This document shows, piece by piece, positions 1-8,653 of a stretch of 64,000 nucleotides of DNA. The stretch is from a virus, in the IMG/VR virus record IMGVR_UViG_3300029309_000005, positions 32,628 to 96,627 of that record. One strand, 5' to 3'. The number at the start of each line of letters is the position of its first letter. The first letter of the stretch is position 1. The notes under the pieces are model-generated. The model had not been told where the DNA came from and searched no databases. It worked only from the letters and a program-made list of their open reading frames with translations. Position numbers and translations under genes: made by a program.

Positions 1-60
1 CAAAACCCTTATGGGAAACAACAGTTCGGTTTGCCTAATGATAGCAAAGATGAAGATTGA
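1..60 (+). CDS. C-terminal end of an unknown protein (partial)
   Basis: The first frame is open from the window edge to a TGA at 58-60 and encodes a polar 19-residue tail rich in Q, N and D. Most of the gene lies outside the window, so no function can be given. It is followed after 21 bases by the next plus-strand gene, so it is probably the preceding member of the same late operon. Confidence 0.5.
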   Translation, partial: QNPYGKQQFGLPNDSKDED

Positions 61-81
61 TTTCACTTTGGGGTGAACTAG

Positions 82-306
82 ATGTGGCCGTTCTCAACTG
101 CACAAGAGCGACAAACGGAAGCAATGTCGCAAATATTAGCAGAAAACGCATATGAAAGAAAAATGGAGAGGGTTGCTGGATGGGTAAGAACAATTACTGC
201 ACTAATTGGAGGAATCGCTTTGACATTTGGAATTTTATTTGGACTAGAAATCTTAGGAATATCACCTTCAGATGTATGGACTTTTATAACAAGCATAGGA
301 AACTGA
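82..306 (+). CDS. Small single-span membrane protein
   Basis: A 74-residue protein with a charged N-terminal half (about residues 5-35, many E, R and K) and one hydrophobic stretch at about residues 37-57 that is long enough to cross a membrane. The ATG at 82 is preceded by a good ribosome-binding sequence (ggggtga, 69-75). No family recognised. It lies directly before a Ras-like GTPase and near a second membrane protein (2659-2904), so it may belong to a membrane-associated cassette placed before the terminase genes. The lysis cassette of lambda lies at a comparable position, but a role in egress here is only inference. Confidence 0.6.
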   Translation: MWPFSTAQERQTEAMSQILAENAYERKMERVAGWVRTITALIGGIALTFGILFGLEILGISPSDVWTFITSIGN

Positions 307-319
307 AGGGGGTAACTCT

Positions 320-1051
320 TTGTCTGCCTTGATTGCAGGGCATATGCTAATGGCATCAGCGTCTGCACTTTACTCACTTTACAGAATATTACGGCCTTTT
401 CGAGTAGGCATTTATGGCCCATCAATGGTTGGTAAAACAACTTTAGATCAGTATCTCACTGTGCCAGGAGATATTGATCCTATACCTTTTCATTTGAGAA
501 CTGCACATCCTAAAAGTAAAACAGCAACTGGTTATAAAAATCCCTCTGAAACCAGAAAACAGGTTCGTTTAGTCAAGGTCAAAAAGCCAATTACTACAAC
601 AGATATTGCAGGAGATGTGATGTTTCGTAATCTTTGGATAGATGATATGTTTGGTAGAAATGTTGAATTGGTAATGTTCATGGTTGATCATAGGGCAATG
701 ACATCACGACAGTTTGCTATGGATGCTTCTGCTAGTTTGTCATATTTGGTTGATAACATAGTAAAAAAAGACATCAGCAAAAAAATCTCCAGAAAGGCAA
801 AGAAAAATTCTAAAAAATATGTTCCACGCTTATTTTGTTTGATGATAAATAAAATGGATATATGGTGGGATGAACGTGCTGAAGCGTTGTGGTCTTTAGG
901 TTTGCAGAAAGAGCATCCTATCGTTGCACCATTTAGAGATTCGTTAAAACGGTTGAGAAAAGCAGGTATTCGTGCAGAAGTAATGGCAATGTCATCTCAA
1001 CATGGAATTAATGTTGAAAAGAGTTTAATTGCATTATTGGATTCTTTGTAG
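320..1051 (+). CDS. Ras-like small GTPase with hydrophobic N-terminus
   Basis: A 243-residue P-loop GTPase. G1/Walker A is GPSMVGKT at residues 33-40; G3 is DIAG at 95-98; G4 is NKMD at 177-180; a G5-like serine pair is at 225-226. The whole motif order fits the Ras/Arf-like superfamily, with a lysine-rich insertion at about 150-167 before G4. Residues 3-27 form a hydrophobic or amphipathic helix that could attach the protein to a membrane. The start is TTG at 320 after gaaggggg (304-311). Small GTPases are uncommon in tailed viruses. Its neighbours are single- and double-span membrane proteins, suggesting action at the host membrane (trafficking, remodelling or egress); this function is inferred. 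GTP rather than ATP use is supported by NKMD. Confidence 0.75.
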   Translation: MSALIAGHMLMASASALYSLYRILRPFRVGIYGPSMVGKTTLDQYLTVPGDIDPIPFHLRTAHPKSKTATGYKNPSETRKQVRLVKVKKPITTTDIAGDVMFRNLWIDDMFGRNVELVMFMVDHRAMTSRQFAMDASASLSYLVDNIVKKDISKKISRKAKKNSKKYVPRLFCLMINKMDIWWDERAEALWSLGLQKEHPIVAPFRDSLKRLRKAGIRAEVMAMSSQHGINVEKSLIALLDSL

Positions 1052-1061
1052 GATAACGCTT

Positions 1062-2048
1062 ATGGGGGTGTTAGGCATGGCAGGGTTAATGGCGTGGAAT
1101 CCCCAAGTTCTAAATCCGATGTCATATTTGCCATATCAAAGAGGTCTAAAATTACAAGGACTTGATGATGAGCAATTAAAGTTGGTATCACAGCAAACTG
1201 GCATTTCATATGAGTTATTGAAATCTCAACAACGTGCGGAGATGGCAAGTGCTGGTTCAACTGGAGATATAGGTGAAGAACAACTTATGCCTACTGTTGA
1301 AATACAGTTGAAATCTAATCCTAAAAATCCTAAGAAGGCTAGAAAGCAAAATATCAAGATGCTGAGAAAGGCTTTGAGGCCACCAAATTATAATTTAGGA
1401 TTTTTCAAAATATACCGCTACAATGCAGCGCATGAATGTGCTTGCTGCGGAGTCGATATTCGCAGATTTTTAGAGGGCGATAACGCTTATGCACATATTG
1501 TTGACGAAAGCACCGGACTTTCCTTAGCAGATATTTATTGGTTCGATGAAGAAACTGGAAACGCTAGAAAGCCATTGGCAAGGACTCATGGCGATCACGG
1601 TGATGAAATGAACAGTTCTCTATGTCCTGCACATCTTCACATTTATCATACTCTAAAATCTTTAATTCAAGAGCATGAAATGGCAGAAGAAGGATTTAGT
1701 CGCATTGCTTCAAAAGGAACTAAATTTACCAAAATACCTGGAATGAGTGCTTTGATGAAAGGTAACTCTCCTAAAAATAGAAGCACAGCAGAATCATTGT
1801 TAAAGTATGAGCCATTTTTTGCTATGGTTCACAAAGATGCACAACATAGCAAAGGTGTTCAATTAACACAATTGCCAAATCCTGTAACTGGAGTAGTAGA
1901 TATTGTGCAAGTCACTTTTGATTTGAGAGCATTACAAGCAGAATCACAAATGGCACAAAGAAATGCTATGGCAAACGGCATTTCTATGCAAACTGCTATG
2001 AACGCACAGGCTTTGCCACAACAAGAGGCTACAATTCAACAACAGTAG
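1062..2048 (+). CDS. Hypothetical zinc-binding protein of the GTPase cassette
   Basis: Start ATG 1062 follows the GTPase stop by ten bases; an in-frame start at 1029 would overlap the GTPase and is less likely. The 328-residue protein has a short hydrophobic N-terminus, a lysine-rich stretch near residues 90-110, then a probable metal-binding module: CACC near residue 125 followed by a Cys/His cluster (CPAHLHIYH) near residues 188-196. The C-terminus is rich in Q, M and A. The Q/M-rich end resembles the following gene (2057-2662), so the two may work together. No family recognised; zinc binding is inferred from residue spacing. Confidence 0.6.
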   Translation: MGVLGMAGLMAWNPQVLNPMSYLPYQRGLKLQGLDDEQLKLVSQQTGISYELLKSQQRAEMASAGSTGDIGEEQLMPTVEIQLKSNPKNPKKARKQNIKMLRKALRPPNYNLGFFKIYRYNAAHECACCGVDIRRFLEGDNAYAHIVDESTGLSLADIYWFDEETGNARKPLARTHGDHGDEMNSSLCPAHLHIYHTLKSLIQEHEMAEEGFSRIASKGTKFTKIPGMSALMKGNSPKNRSTAESLLKYEPFFAMVHKDAQHSKGVQLTQLPNPVTGVVDIVQVTFDLRALQAESQMAQRNAMANGISMQTAMNAQALPQQEATIQQQ

Positions 2049-2056
2049 GTGATAAT

Positions 2057-2662
2057 ATGGGCTGGTTTAGCAAAAATGACAATACAAGCACACAATTTGG
2101 CTCTCCAACGCAAAATCTGAGTCAAACAAACGGAATGAGCATGGATAATGGCATTTTGGGTATGCAAGCAGCCCAAAACCCAATGATGCAACAAATGGCA
2201 AACGATCCAATTACTGCTACTGCCCGTTTGCTTGAATTAAATGACCCAGTTGCTCAATTTATTGTTTCACAAAATATAGGTTTGCTTATGGATTTGGTTG
2301 GAGAGGTAGTTCGATTATCTATCAAAGAATTCTTTACCAGTATCACCTTTACACAAGCGGAAGATGGTAAAATTACACTTGACCAATCATCATTACCAGC
2401 GTCAATAAATACACTGTCTCCTGAAAATCTAGGTTTGACAATGACAAAACTACAATCTTCTGCACAACAAACTCTTGCTAACAATGCAAACCAAAGGCAG
2501 ATGTTTTTACAAGCACATAATATGGGGATGTCAATGAATCCTCAAACGCAACCAGGGTTCTTTGGTGCGTTGCTAGGTAATGTGCTTGGAAATCAAGTCC
2601 AGCAACAGGGCGGCTTTGGTCAAACTGCTGCAAAAGTAGGAATGGGGGCTGCGGTCTTATGA
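2057..2662 (+). CDS. Q/N/M-rich hypothetical protein
   Basis: A 201-residue protein of low-complexity composition (Q, N, M, G) with a more ordered centre at about residues 50-95 that predicts as helix with hydrophobic character, and a glycine-rich hydrophobic C-terminus near residues 165-201. The ATG at 2057 is preceded by aggtgat. Its stop overlaps the start of the next gene by four bases (ATGA), indicating translational coupling. No family recognised; the composition would suit a scaffold or membrane-associated assembly protein, but that is a guess. Confidence 0.6.
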   Translation: MGWFSKNDNTSTQFGSPTQNLSQTNGMSMDNGILGMQAAQNPMMQQMANDPITATARLLELNDPVAQFIVSQNIGLLMDLVGEVVRLSIKEFFTSITFTQAEDGKITLDQSSLPASINTLSPENLGLTMTKLQSSAQQTLANNANQRQMFLQAHNMGMSMNPQTQPGFFGALLGNVLGNQVQQQGGFGQTAAKVGMGAAVL

Positions 2663-2904
2663 ATGCCAGAGATAAACAACCAGAGCAAGCAAATATCTAC
2701 AATGCCACAGGCATGATTATGAGTCCAAACAAAATGTTAGTTGAAAGTGCTACAATGATTTTTATTATTTCATTTATGCTTGCCATGTTTGTTATGCTTG
2801 TTTGGAGAGGTTCTTCACTTTCATCAACACAAGTTCTGATGGGTGCTTTTGGATTAATTTTTACCTTTGGGATAGCAGTTAGACAATTTGCCTCTTTTCG
2901 GTAG
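2659..2904 (+). CDS. Two-span membrane protein
   Basis: An 81-residue protein with two hydrophobic stretches (about residues 27-48 and 57-78) separated by a short polar turn, giving a hairpin topology. The start overlaps the previous stop by four bases (ATGA). A two-span hairpin is a shape shared by many holins, but there is no sequence identity I recognise, and an archaeal host would lack the bacterial peptidoglycan that holin-endolysin systems act on. It sits in the same short cassette as the GTPase and may be its membrane partner. Confidence 0.6.
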   Translation: MNARDKQPEQANIYNATGMIMSPNKMLVESATMIFIISFMLAMFVMLVWRGSSLSSTQVLMGAFGLIFTFGIAVRQFASFR

Positions 2905-2922
2905 CCTCATCGGGAATGAGGC
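2904..2922 (+). promoter_or_regulatory. Perfect 7-bp hairpin covering a start codon
   Basis: gcctcat (2904-2910) and atgaggc (2916-2922) are exact reverse complements around a five-base loop. The right arm holds the ATG of the EF-hand gene. It may limit initiation unless the upstream gene is being translated. It is not followed by a T-run, so a terminator is less likely. Confidence 0.4.
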
Positions 2923-3143
2923 GGTTTAATCCTCTACCGTATAGTCCTTTGCTGACTAAATTTGATCAAGACGGTGATGGTGATTTTGATTTTGATGATA
3001 TTAAGATAATATTAGGCAAAAAGAAAGAGCAAAAAGAAACTTGTATTGCGATTACAAAATCTGGTAAAAGGTGTAAGCGGCAAGGTAATTTAGATGAAAA
3101 TAACTTGTGTTATACCCATAGAAACTATGACAAAGCCAATTAA
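2916..3143 (+). CDS. Small EF-hand protein with C-terminal Cys/His motif
   Basis: A 75-residue protein. Residues 17-28 form a near-canonical EF-hand calcium loop with Asp at positions 1, 3, 5, 7, 9 and 12 and Gly at position 6. Position 12 is Asp instead of the usual Glu. The C-terminal half has a C-x9-C ... C-x2-H pattern (SGKRCKR, CYTHR) that could bind zinc. The start ATG lies in the right arm of a 7-bp hairpin (2904-2922). Function unknown; it may be a virion or membrane-associated calcium-binding peptide. A second EF-hand occurs in the protein at 15550-16608. Confidence 0.6.
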   Translation: MRRFNPLPYSPLLTKFDQDGDGDFDFDDIKIILGKKKEQKETCIAITKSGKRCKRQGNLDENNLCYTHRNYDKAN

Positions 3144-3165
3144 GTCAAGAAGGATGCGGTAATTT

Positions 3166-3873
3166 ATGGCTGGTCGGCAGACACGCAAAAACTGTCCGTT
3201 TTGCCAGCACCCTGAAAGAGATTTACTCGAACAAAAAATCCTAGAAGGTTCATTAGATGTTCAAGACTGTGATAGGCAACATCAATGGGCTGAAGGAACA
3301 ACTCACAGACACATGCGGAGGCATTCTGGAGAATATTACAATAACAGTAATTCTTCATGCCCTATATGCACAGATCCAAATCGTGCAGATATTGAAGCAG
3401 CCATTTTAGAAGGTAGAGCAGGTATAGATGATTTCGCTGTTGAGTTAGGTATTGCTAGTAGCACAGTGTCAAATCACATGGAAAAACATACAAAACCAAT
3501 CATTCAACAACATGTAGATATTCAAGCCTTACCTAATGCTATGAAAACAGTTCATGAGTCGTTAAGTCGTGTTGAAACTAATATGAACCGTTTAGATAAA
3601 TTATTAGGGAGAGTTCTCGATCATGTTGAAAATCAATTTGATGATGAACAAGAGGTTGTTGAAATGCGTGATGTTGAAACTGCATTGAAGGTTCATCGTG
3701 AAGTTCGAGATACTTTAGTTGAGTTAGCAAAATGGATGGAGAAGGCAGAAACCATTGAAGATAAACAATCGGTTTCTATTCTAAACGTATTACAACAATT
3801 TTATTCTGAAAAATCACCCCAAGAATGGGCTGAATTAAAAAAGCGTCTTGTTGCATCGGGGGTGATGAGTTGA
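3166..3873 (+). CDS. Probable terminase small subunit with two zinc fingers
   Basis: A 235-residue protein with two related N-terminal repeats, each starting CPFC or CPIC and ending with an HxxxH pair (about residues 10-53 and 65-107). Each repeat contains a short helix-turn-helix-like segment (for example the region around residues 85-103). The remainder, residues 125-200, is a long heptad-like helical region ending in a basic tail. DNA-binding N-terminus plus oligomerising helix is the usual plan of small terminases, and it is the best candidate upstream of the large subunit at 9962. The wide separation from the large subunit, with six genes between, is a caution. Confidence 0.45.
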   Translation: MAGRQTRKNCPFCQHPERDLLEQKILEGSLDVQDCDRQHQWAEGTTHRHMRRHSGEYYNNSNSSCPICTDPNRADIEAAILEGRAGIDDFAVELGIASSTVSNHMEKHTKPIIQQHVDIQALPNAMKTVHESLSRVETNMNRLDKLLGRVLDHVENQFDDEQEVVEMRDVETALKVHREVRDTLVELAKWMEKAETIEDKQSVSILNVLQQFYSEKSPQEWAELKKRLVASGVMS

Positions 3874-4310
3874 GAACAGTTCATCAGTTGATGCTCAAAG
3901 ATTTGCCTACTCATCATAGTATTTTATCTAATAACAAAGCAAAAGATTTGTGGAGTATAGATGATTTGTTAGCATACACTAATTCTGTTGATGTAGTTGT
4001 AAAGCGTTGGGCTGAAGCGGTTGAAGAACATTTAGAATATCCCGAAAGCATAGTTGCAGACATACTAGGTTCGCTAATAGTTACAAGACTTTTGATTAGT
4101 GATTTGAAGATATTAAAACATAAACCAAATGCTGAGTGTATATCTTTGTTAGATGGCACACAGATAATTACTGACTTAAAACAAAAAATGTTGCCAATGT
4201 CAAAATCTTATGCACGTGTTCCTTCGTTAGCACAATGGTATATGACTTTAGCAAGTGAAATTGATACAGCGTATCGCTCAATTCGTAGGAGGTTAAAAGA
4301 TGGTAGTTAG
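3870..4310 (+). CDS. Hypothetical helical protein
   Basis: A 146-residue mostly helical protein beginning at TTG 3870, which overlaps the stop of the preceding gene (TTGA). No zinc motifs, membrane spans or recognisable catalytic residues. It overlaps the next gene by 11 bases. The tight coupling to the probable small terminase suggests a packaging or head-assembly role, but no family was recognised. Confidence 0.55.
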   Translation: MRTVHQLMLKDLPTHHSILSNNKAKDLWSIDDLLAYTNSVDVVVKRWAEAVEEHLEYPESIVADILGSLIVTRLLISDLKILKHKPNAECISLLDGTQIITDLKQKMLPMSKSYARVPSLAQWYMTLASEIDTAYRSIRRRLKDGS

Positions 4311-5850
4311 CAATCCTAGAGAACCCCTTATTTGGACTCCACGAACTCAAGAAATGATGGGAGGTTTCAATCCACGTGAAGTTTTAGACCATGACATTAA
4401 CCCTAATGAGGATAGTGATGGTCTTTCACATCATGGTCGTGAAACTCCAGAGGATGGTCGTAGTCGTGATCAAGCAGACCCTAAAAAGCGAAGGGAGAGA
4501 GCGTTAAGTGAATTGGCTGCAAAAATACCTCACGTTAGTATCAAACCACAGAAGATTGATGATGTATTAGGAAGATCACCACAGTTTGAACAGGAACAGA
4601 CTATGCTTGAAGCAGGTATTGGACTTGATTTGAACAGAAATGGAATTGGTTTATCGAATGGAATGAATGCTGGTTCTGTTAGAACAGAGGGGCCGAATGT
4701 CAGATACGGTATGAGTAATACTCTAGTTCCAGCGATGTTAGGTAAAGCAGAAGAAGGAGGCTCGCCTGAACTTCCTACATGTAAAAACTGTGGTTATAAA
4801 ATGGGAATCGCTAGATATGCAAGAGGAAAGGAATTATGCGTTGTGTGCGATCCAGAAATTCAAGACAAAGTTGAGGCAAAGGTTAGGAGAAATTTAGTTC
4901 CTAAACCTGTGCGTGAAATAGATTTTAACCCCGACCCAAATGAGCAATACGACCCAAGGTTTGGTGACACATCTAAATATCCAGAATTTACTGCAAGTGA
5001 GGACTCATTTACTTACGCTTGGGATAGCGTTCTAAAAGCAAAAAGGCGTTACAAAGGTCGTAGGATGTATGATGAGGAAGAATCCGATGAGGATGAGCGT
5101 AAATCAAAGGCCAAACGAAAGAGGTCAAAAAGACGCAAAGGTAAGACTCAGAAGAAGGGCGCACGTGGGGGTCGTCAAATAAAGTCAGCATCTAAAAGGA
5201 GGGCGAGTAGTGTTGCTTTAGATGTTGATCGTGGTTCAAAAAGACAAGCATTCCACCCTAATATCCATAGTGAAGCAGTTAGAAGAATAGGGTCTGGTCG
5301 AAATGAAGCGATACCTTTGCGGTTACGTGACCCCGTTGCATGGGAACGCAAAAAAGCAAATGAGAGAATGAGAAGGCAAGTTGGTTCAGTTCCGAGGGCT
5401 TTAAGATTATCACATCACGCAGACACTAGAGGCATGGGAACAAAAGGCCGTTCAATACTTGGAGGCACTATTGGAACCGGCACTAGAATGCCCTCAGTGA
5501 GTAGAATGGGAACATCAACATCTAAATTTTCAAGAGGTGCAGTTGGTGATCCTTTAGGCATTAACGACCCGTTAGTTGCTAAAATGAATCTCCTTTCCAA
5601 ATCAAAACCTAACATTTCAAGGTCTGAGTTTATGGCTATGAAGCGTAAGATTGAGAAATTACTTCAACGGCTTAACAAATTGACAAAGGCTACCCCTGAA
5701 TTAGATAATGCAGGAAAAGTAGGTGCGGTTGTTAGCGGTCATGAATCGTCTGCACCAACTGGTGCAACAAAAACAAATGAGGAAGAAAAAGCATTCCGTT
5801 TTGTTGATATGGCTTTAGCACAGGAGATGGGTCTTATAGGCAAGAAGTGA
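4300..5850 (+). CDS. Basic zinc-ribbon protein with internal F-x3-W tag
   Basis: A 516-residue protein starting at ATG 4300 after a strong aggaggtt. Residues about 163-188 form a CxxC...CxxC zinc ribbon. At F237-W241 is an internal copy of the tag found at the N-terminus of several small late proteins (SFTYAWDSVLK). Directly after it comes a strongly basic, Lys/Arg-rich region (about residues 246-300) suited to binding nucleic acid. The layout suggests that the segment from the tag onwards is an independent module, perhaps released by proteolysis and packaged with DNA; this is inferred. No enzyme motif seen. Confidence 0.6.
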   Translation: MVVSNPREPLIWTPRTQEMMGGFNPREVLDHDINPNEDSDGLSHHGRETPEDGRSRDQADPKKRRERALSELAAKIPHVSIKPQKIDDVLGRSPQFEQEQTMLEAGIGLDLNRNGIGLSNGMNAGSVRTEGPNVRYGMSNTLVPAMLGKAEEGGSPELPTCKNCGYKMGIARYARGKELCVVCDPEIQDKVEAKVRRNLVPKPVREIDFNPDPNEQYDPRFGDTSKYPEFTASEDSFTYAWDSVLKAKRRYKGRRMYDEEESDEDERKSKAKRKRSKRRKGKTQKKGARGGRQIKSASKRRASSVALDVDRGSKRQAFHPNIHSEAVRRIGSGRNEAIPLRLRDPVAWERKKANERMRRQVGSVPRALRLSHHADTRGMGTKGRSILGGTIGTGTRMPSVSRMGTSTSKFSRGAVGDPLGINDPLVAKMNLLSKSKPNISRSEFMAMKRKIEKLLQRLNKLTKATPELDNAGKVGAVVSGHESSAPTGATKTNEEEKAFRFVDMALAQEMGLIGKK

Positions 5851-7703
5851 TTGTCATGCCGTTGATTGTTTTAGAAAACTATCTGATTCGTAAAGGGCAT
5901 GGTGTTTTCAATATACATGACTACATCAATGCTTTTCTAGGTAGTAATAATGTTGAAGAAGGTTATGCGTCTTTAATTAACTCGCATCACGATCTCAACC
6001 ATGATAGTTTTGCAGGTGTTGAAGCAGACGCTGTTAAACTTGCATTTGATTTACATTTAGGAGGGCTGACAGATCAAGATAGAGATATTCTAAATGCTGG
6101 AGAGGCAGCAAATCCTACTCTGTGGCATCAAACTTTTCAAAAAGCGGTCAATGCAGGTGCAGAGGAAATCAATAATTCTATCAAAAGACAGAACATGATT
6201 AATGCTGAAAGATCTGCACAAAGCGGAATTCCAACAAGGCAAATACCGTTGGCTTTTGAAAAAGATATGGGAAATTATGTTGCAGTAGCCGCTTGGAGAA
6301 CTCCAGTTTTAGGTAGAAAAGGCGAAGGAGATTTCAACAGTCAAGGTGCTTTGATTACTCAATATGTCAGTAAATTGAATGGTAAGCCGGAAGCATATGC
6401 AAGGCCATATCATAACGGCTTAACAGCATTGAGGCGTGAAAGAGCAGAGCAGATGGGTATTGATTTGAAAGGAGTTCCAAAAGCATCCGATGAAATTAAA
6501 CCTGGGCTATTACACGGAGATACAATCTATATTCGAGATAATAATTTAAGGTCTAAGTTTGCTTTGACTGTTCAAGGAATAAAACAAAGATACCCAAATG
6601 CTAATCCTGAAATGCTTCAAGGTATGGCTTTACAAGCATTGAGAAATCTACCGGAGTTTAACCAGTTTGCGGGTAATTCTCATAGCGATGGGTTACAAAT
6701 AGGAAACTTCTCAGATGCGGCAATGGAGGCTAGAGCCACTGATGAAAGATTCAATCAAGCAGATTCTTATGGTAATTTAATGAACTTTATTCACCCCAAT
6801 ATGAGAAACCATGCTATCAACAACACAACTGGGCATTCGTATTATCACAATGAGAATCCAAGCAAAAAAATGCTTTCAATGTATGAGGAACACTACGGGT
6901 GGGATGAAGAAACATCAAGGCGAGTTCATGAAAATGCTTATTCTGGAAAATATGACGGTGTGGGAATGAATCGTGCTGAAAAATTGATGGCTGCAAAGCG
7001 AGATGAATTGATGGCTGGCGGAAAGCCCCCTGAGTGGGCTGGAGAGGCAATTATGCCTAGAGACTCAGCGATAACATCCCCAGTCGAGCCAGCAGAGCCT
7101 TTGGCTCAGGATAGTCCAACTCCTGCACCGTTAGCAGCCCCTCCCCCTCCTACTACTCCTATTCAAGAGGCTGTATCATTACCCCCTCCTGTTCCTGTTC
7201 GTGCAGATCCACCGCCACCTCCGCCCAACCCAAGTGTAACAGGTGCGATTCCGGTTCCGGTTGCAGAAAAACCGCCTCCGCCCCCTATGCAGACCCTAAA
7301 CACTTATCCCTCAAATGTTCCTCCCTCTCAAAATACGGGGCGAGGCTTTTTGGATAACCTAATGACTAGACTTGGTTATGCGTATGAAACATTATTCCCT
7401 AGTTATCGCAAATCTGAAGATGCTGAAGCATCAGATGTATTGAAGGAAATGCTTGAAAATGTTCAGTTAGAACTCGCTAAGTCAGCACTCCCTTACTCTC
7501 CACTATATCAACCAAATAGTGTTAGAAAATCATCATCCATTGCTTCGATAAATGATGTATCAATGGTCGCTCAAAGAATGAATAGACCAAACTCTGATAT
7601 AATTTCCATATTCCATAGCCGAGGCGATTGGGAGAGTATAGCGAAATCTTTTGGATTGACACATCAAGACGTGCAGTATGTGAAGGTGATTTTTAATGAG
7701 TGA
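5847..7703 (+). CDS. Hypothetical protein with proline-rich linker
   Basis: A 618-residue protein starting at GTG 5847 (GTGA overlap with the previous stop). Residues 1-405 look globular with many His and Asn; residues about 410-490 are a long proline-rich linker with several PPPP runs; the C-terminal 60 residues resemble a small helix-turn-helix-like domain. Function unknown. It is the first of three consecutive genes carrying proline-containing low-complexity segments, located between the probable small terminase and the large terminase. Confidence 0.55.
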   Translation: MIVMPLIVLENYLIRKGHGVFNIHDYINAFLGSNNVEEGYASLINSHHDLNHDSFAGVEADAVKLAFDLHLGGLTDQDRDILNAGEAANPTLWHQTFQKAVNAGAEEINNSIKRQNMINAERSAQSGIPTRQIPLAFEKDMGNYVAVAAWRTPVLGRKGEGDFNSQGALITQYVSKLNGKPEAYARPYHNGLTALRRERAEQMGIDLKGVPKASDEIKPGLLHGDTIYIRDNNLRSKFALTVQGIKQRYPNANPEMLQGMALQALRNLPEFNQFAGNSHSDGLQIGNFSDAAMEARATDERFNQADSYGNLMNFIHPNMRNHAINNTTGHSYYHNENPSKKMLSMYEEHYGWDEETSRRVHENAYSGKYDGVGMNRAEKLMAAKRDELMAGGKPPEWAGEAIMPRDSAITSPVEPAEPLAQDSPTPAPLAAPPPPTTPIQEAVSLPPPVPVRADPPPPPPNPSVTGAIPVPVAEKPPPPPMQTLNTYPSNVPPSQNTGRGFLDNLMTRLGYAYETLFPSYRKSEDAEASDVLKEMLENVQLELAKSALPYSPLYQPNSVRKSSSIASINDVSMVAQRMNRPNSDIISIFHSRGDWESIAKSFGLTHQDVQYVKVIFNE

Positions 7704-8649
7704 TGATTTAGTATTGAGAGCAAGATTAGTTCAGCAAGGATATTCGGATGATGATATTGTCAAAGTCTTAGGTATGTCACAACTTCCAGGTGGCGGTATA
7801 ACATCATACATTCCAGGTGTTGGGGGAATGTTGCATCGGAAGAAAACTGGAATGTCAAAGGATGAATACAACAAACAAGTTGAAGCAGAAAAGGCTAGAA
7901 AGCAACAAATTGCGAGAAACAGAACAACTGATGCAATTCAATCGAAAGGTGGCATTAACGTATTGAGTTCAGAAGCACCGGCAATGGGGGGAACAGCAAA
8001 TATAGGGGCTGGCAAGCAAACATTTACAGAAATCGGACAACAACAGGTCGAGGCAAATGCACCAGCAGCACCAACACCGGCAGCACCAGCAGCAGCACCA
8101 GCAGCAGCACCAGCACCGGCAGCACCAGCACCGGCAGCACCAGCACCGGCAGCACCAGCACCGGCAGCACCAGAACCAGCAGCAGCAGCACCAGCACCAG
8201 CAACTATGGATGAGAAAGTGCAACAAACAAATCAACAAATGAATCAACAAATGCCACAAGCAGCAACAGTAAACCCTCAAATTCAATCAATGGCTCAACA
8301 ATTCCAAGCAGGACAGGATATGCAAACTCTCCAACAAGGAAAAGGTGCAAATCAACAAACTTATCTTCAAAATCGTTCTGGTGCAGGAAAATTGGCAGAT
8401 GCTCTAACTTTTGGTTTGACTAGAAATATTGGTAGCACAGGTGGAACAGCAAGACGTAGGGCAAACGAACAATCAGCACAGCAAACTAAAAATTACCAAT
8501 CAGCACAGAATCGTATGAATCAAAGAGCAATGGGGATGGCCCCTGTAATGACTTCTTTAGATTCTAAATTATCTGCTTATGCTGATATGCTTTCTATCAA
8601 AAAAGGTGTTCAAGAGCAAAACACTACTGTTAATCTAAGAAGGAGATGA
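7696..8649 (+). CDS. Hypothetical protein with Ala-Pro repeat
   Basis: A 317-residue protein starting ATG 7696, overlapping the previous gene by eight bases. The first 25 residues resemble a UBA- or HTH-like helical motif. A rigid Ala-Pro repeat spans roughly residues 120-170, followed by Q/N-rich sequence and a basic C-terminus. The repeat comes from a 15-base DNA repeat. No enzymatic motif. A structural or scaffold role in packaging or head assembly is possible but unproven. Confidence 0.55.
   Translation: MSDDLVLRARLVQQGYSDDDIVKVLGMSQLPGGGITSYIPGVGGMLHRKKTGMSKDEYNKQVEAEKARKQQIARNRTTDAIQSKGGINVLSSEAPAMGGTANIGAGKQTFTEIGQQQVEANAPAAPTPAAPAAAPAAAPAPAAPAPAAPAPAAPAPAAPEPAAAAPAPATMDEKVQQTNQQMNQQMPQAATVNPQIQSMAQQFQAGQDMQTLQQGKGANQQTYLQNRSGAGKLADALTFGLTRNIGSTGGTARRRANEQSAQQTKNYQSAQNRMNQRAMGMAPVMTSLDSKLSAYADMLSIKKGVQEQNTTVNLRRR
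8058..8204 (+). repeat. Ala-Pro coding minisatellite
   Basis: A tandem run of GCA, CCA and CCG codons with a 15-base unit (cagcaccagcaccgg) repeated about four times between roughly 8104 and 8170. It is in frame inside the 7696-8649 gene and encodes the APAAP-type linker. Such arrays are prone to length change by slippage. Confidence 0.75.
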
Positions 8650-8653
8650 TAAC

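Noticed and set aside
2659-2904. Calling the two-span membrane protein a holin
   Set aside because: Only the topology fits; no endolysin partner was found and the host wall is unknown.
2904-2922. Intrinsic terminator
   Set aside because: The stem is perfect but short, is not followed by a U-run and includes a start codon of a plausible gene.
8057-8242. Open frame of 61 residues rich in Gln and His over the Ala-Pro repeat, and an antisense frame at 7969-8286 rich in Cys and Trp
   Set aside because: Both are other-frame readings of the GCA/CCA repeat and have no independent ribosome-binding site or neighbours.
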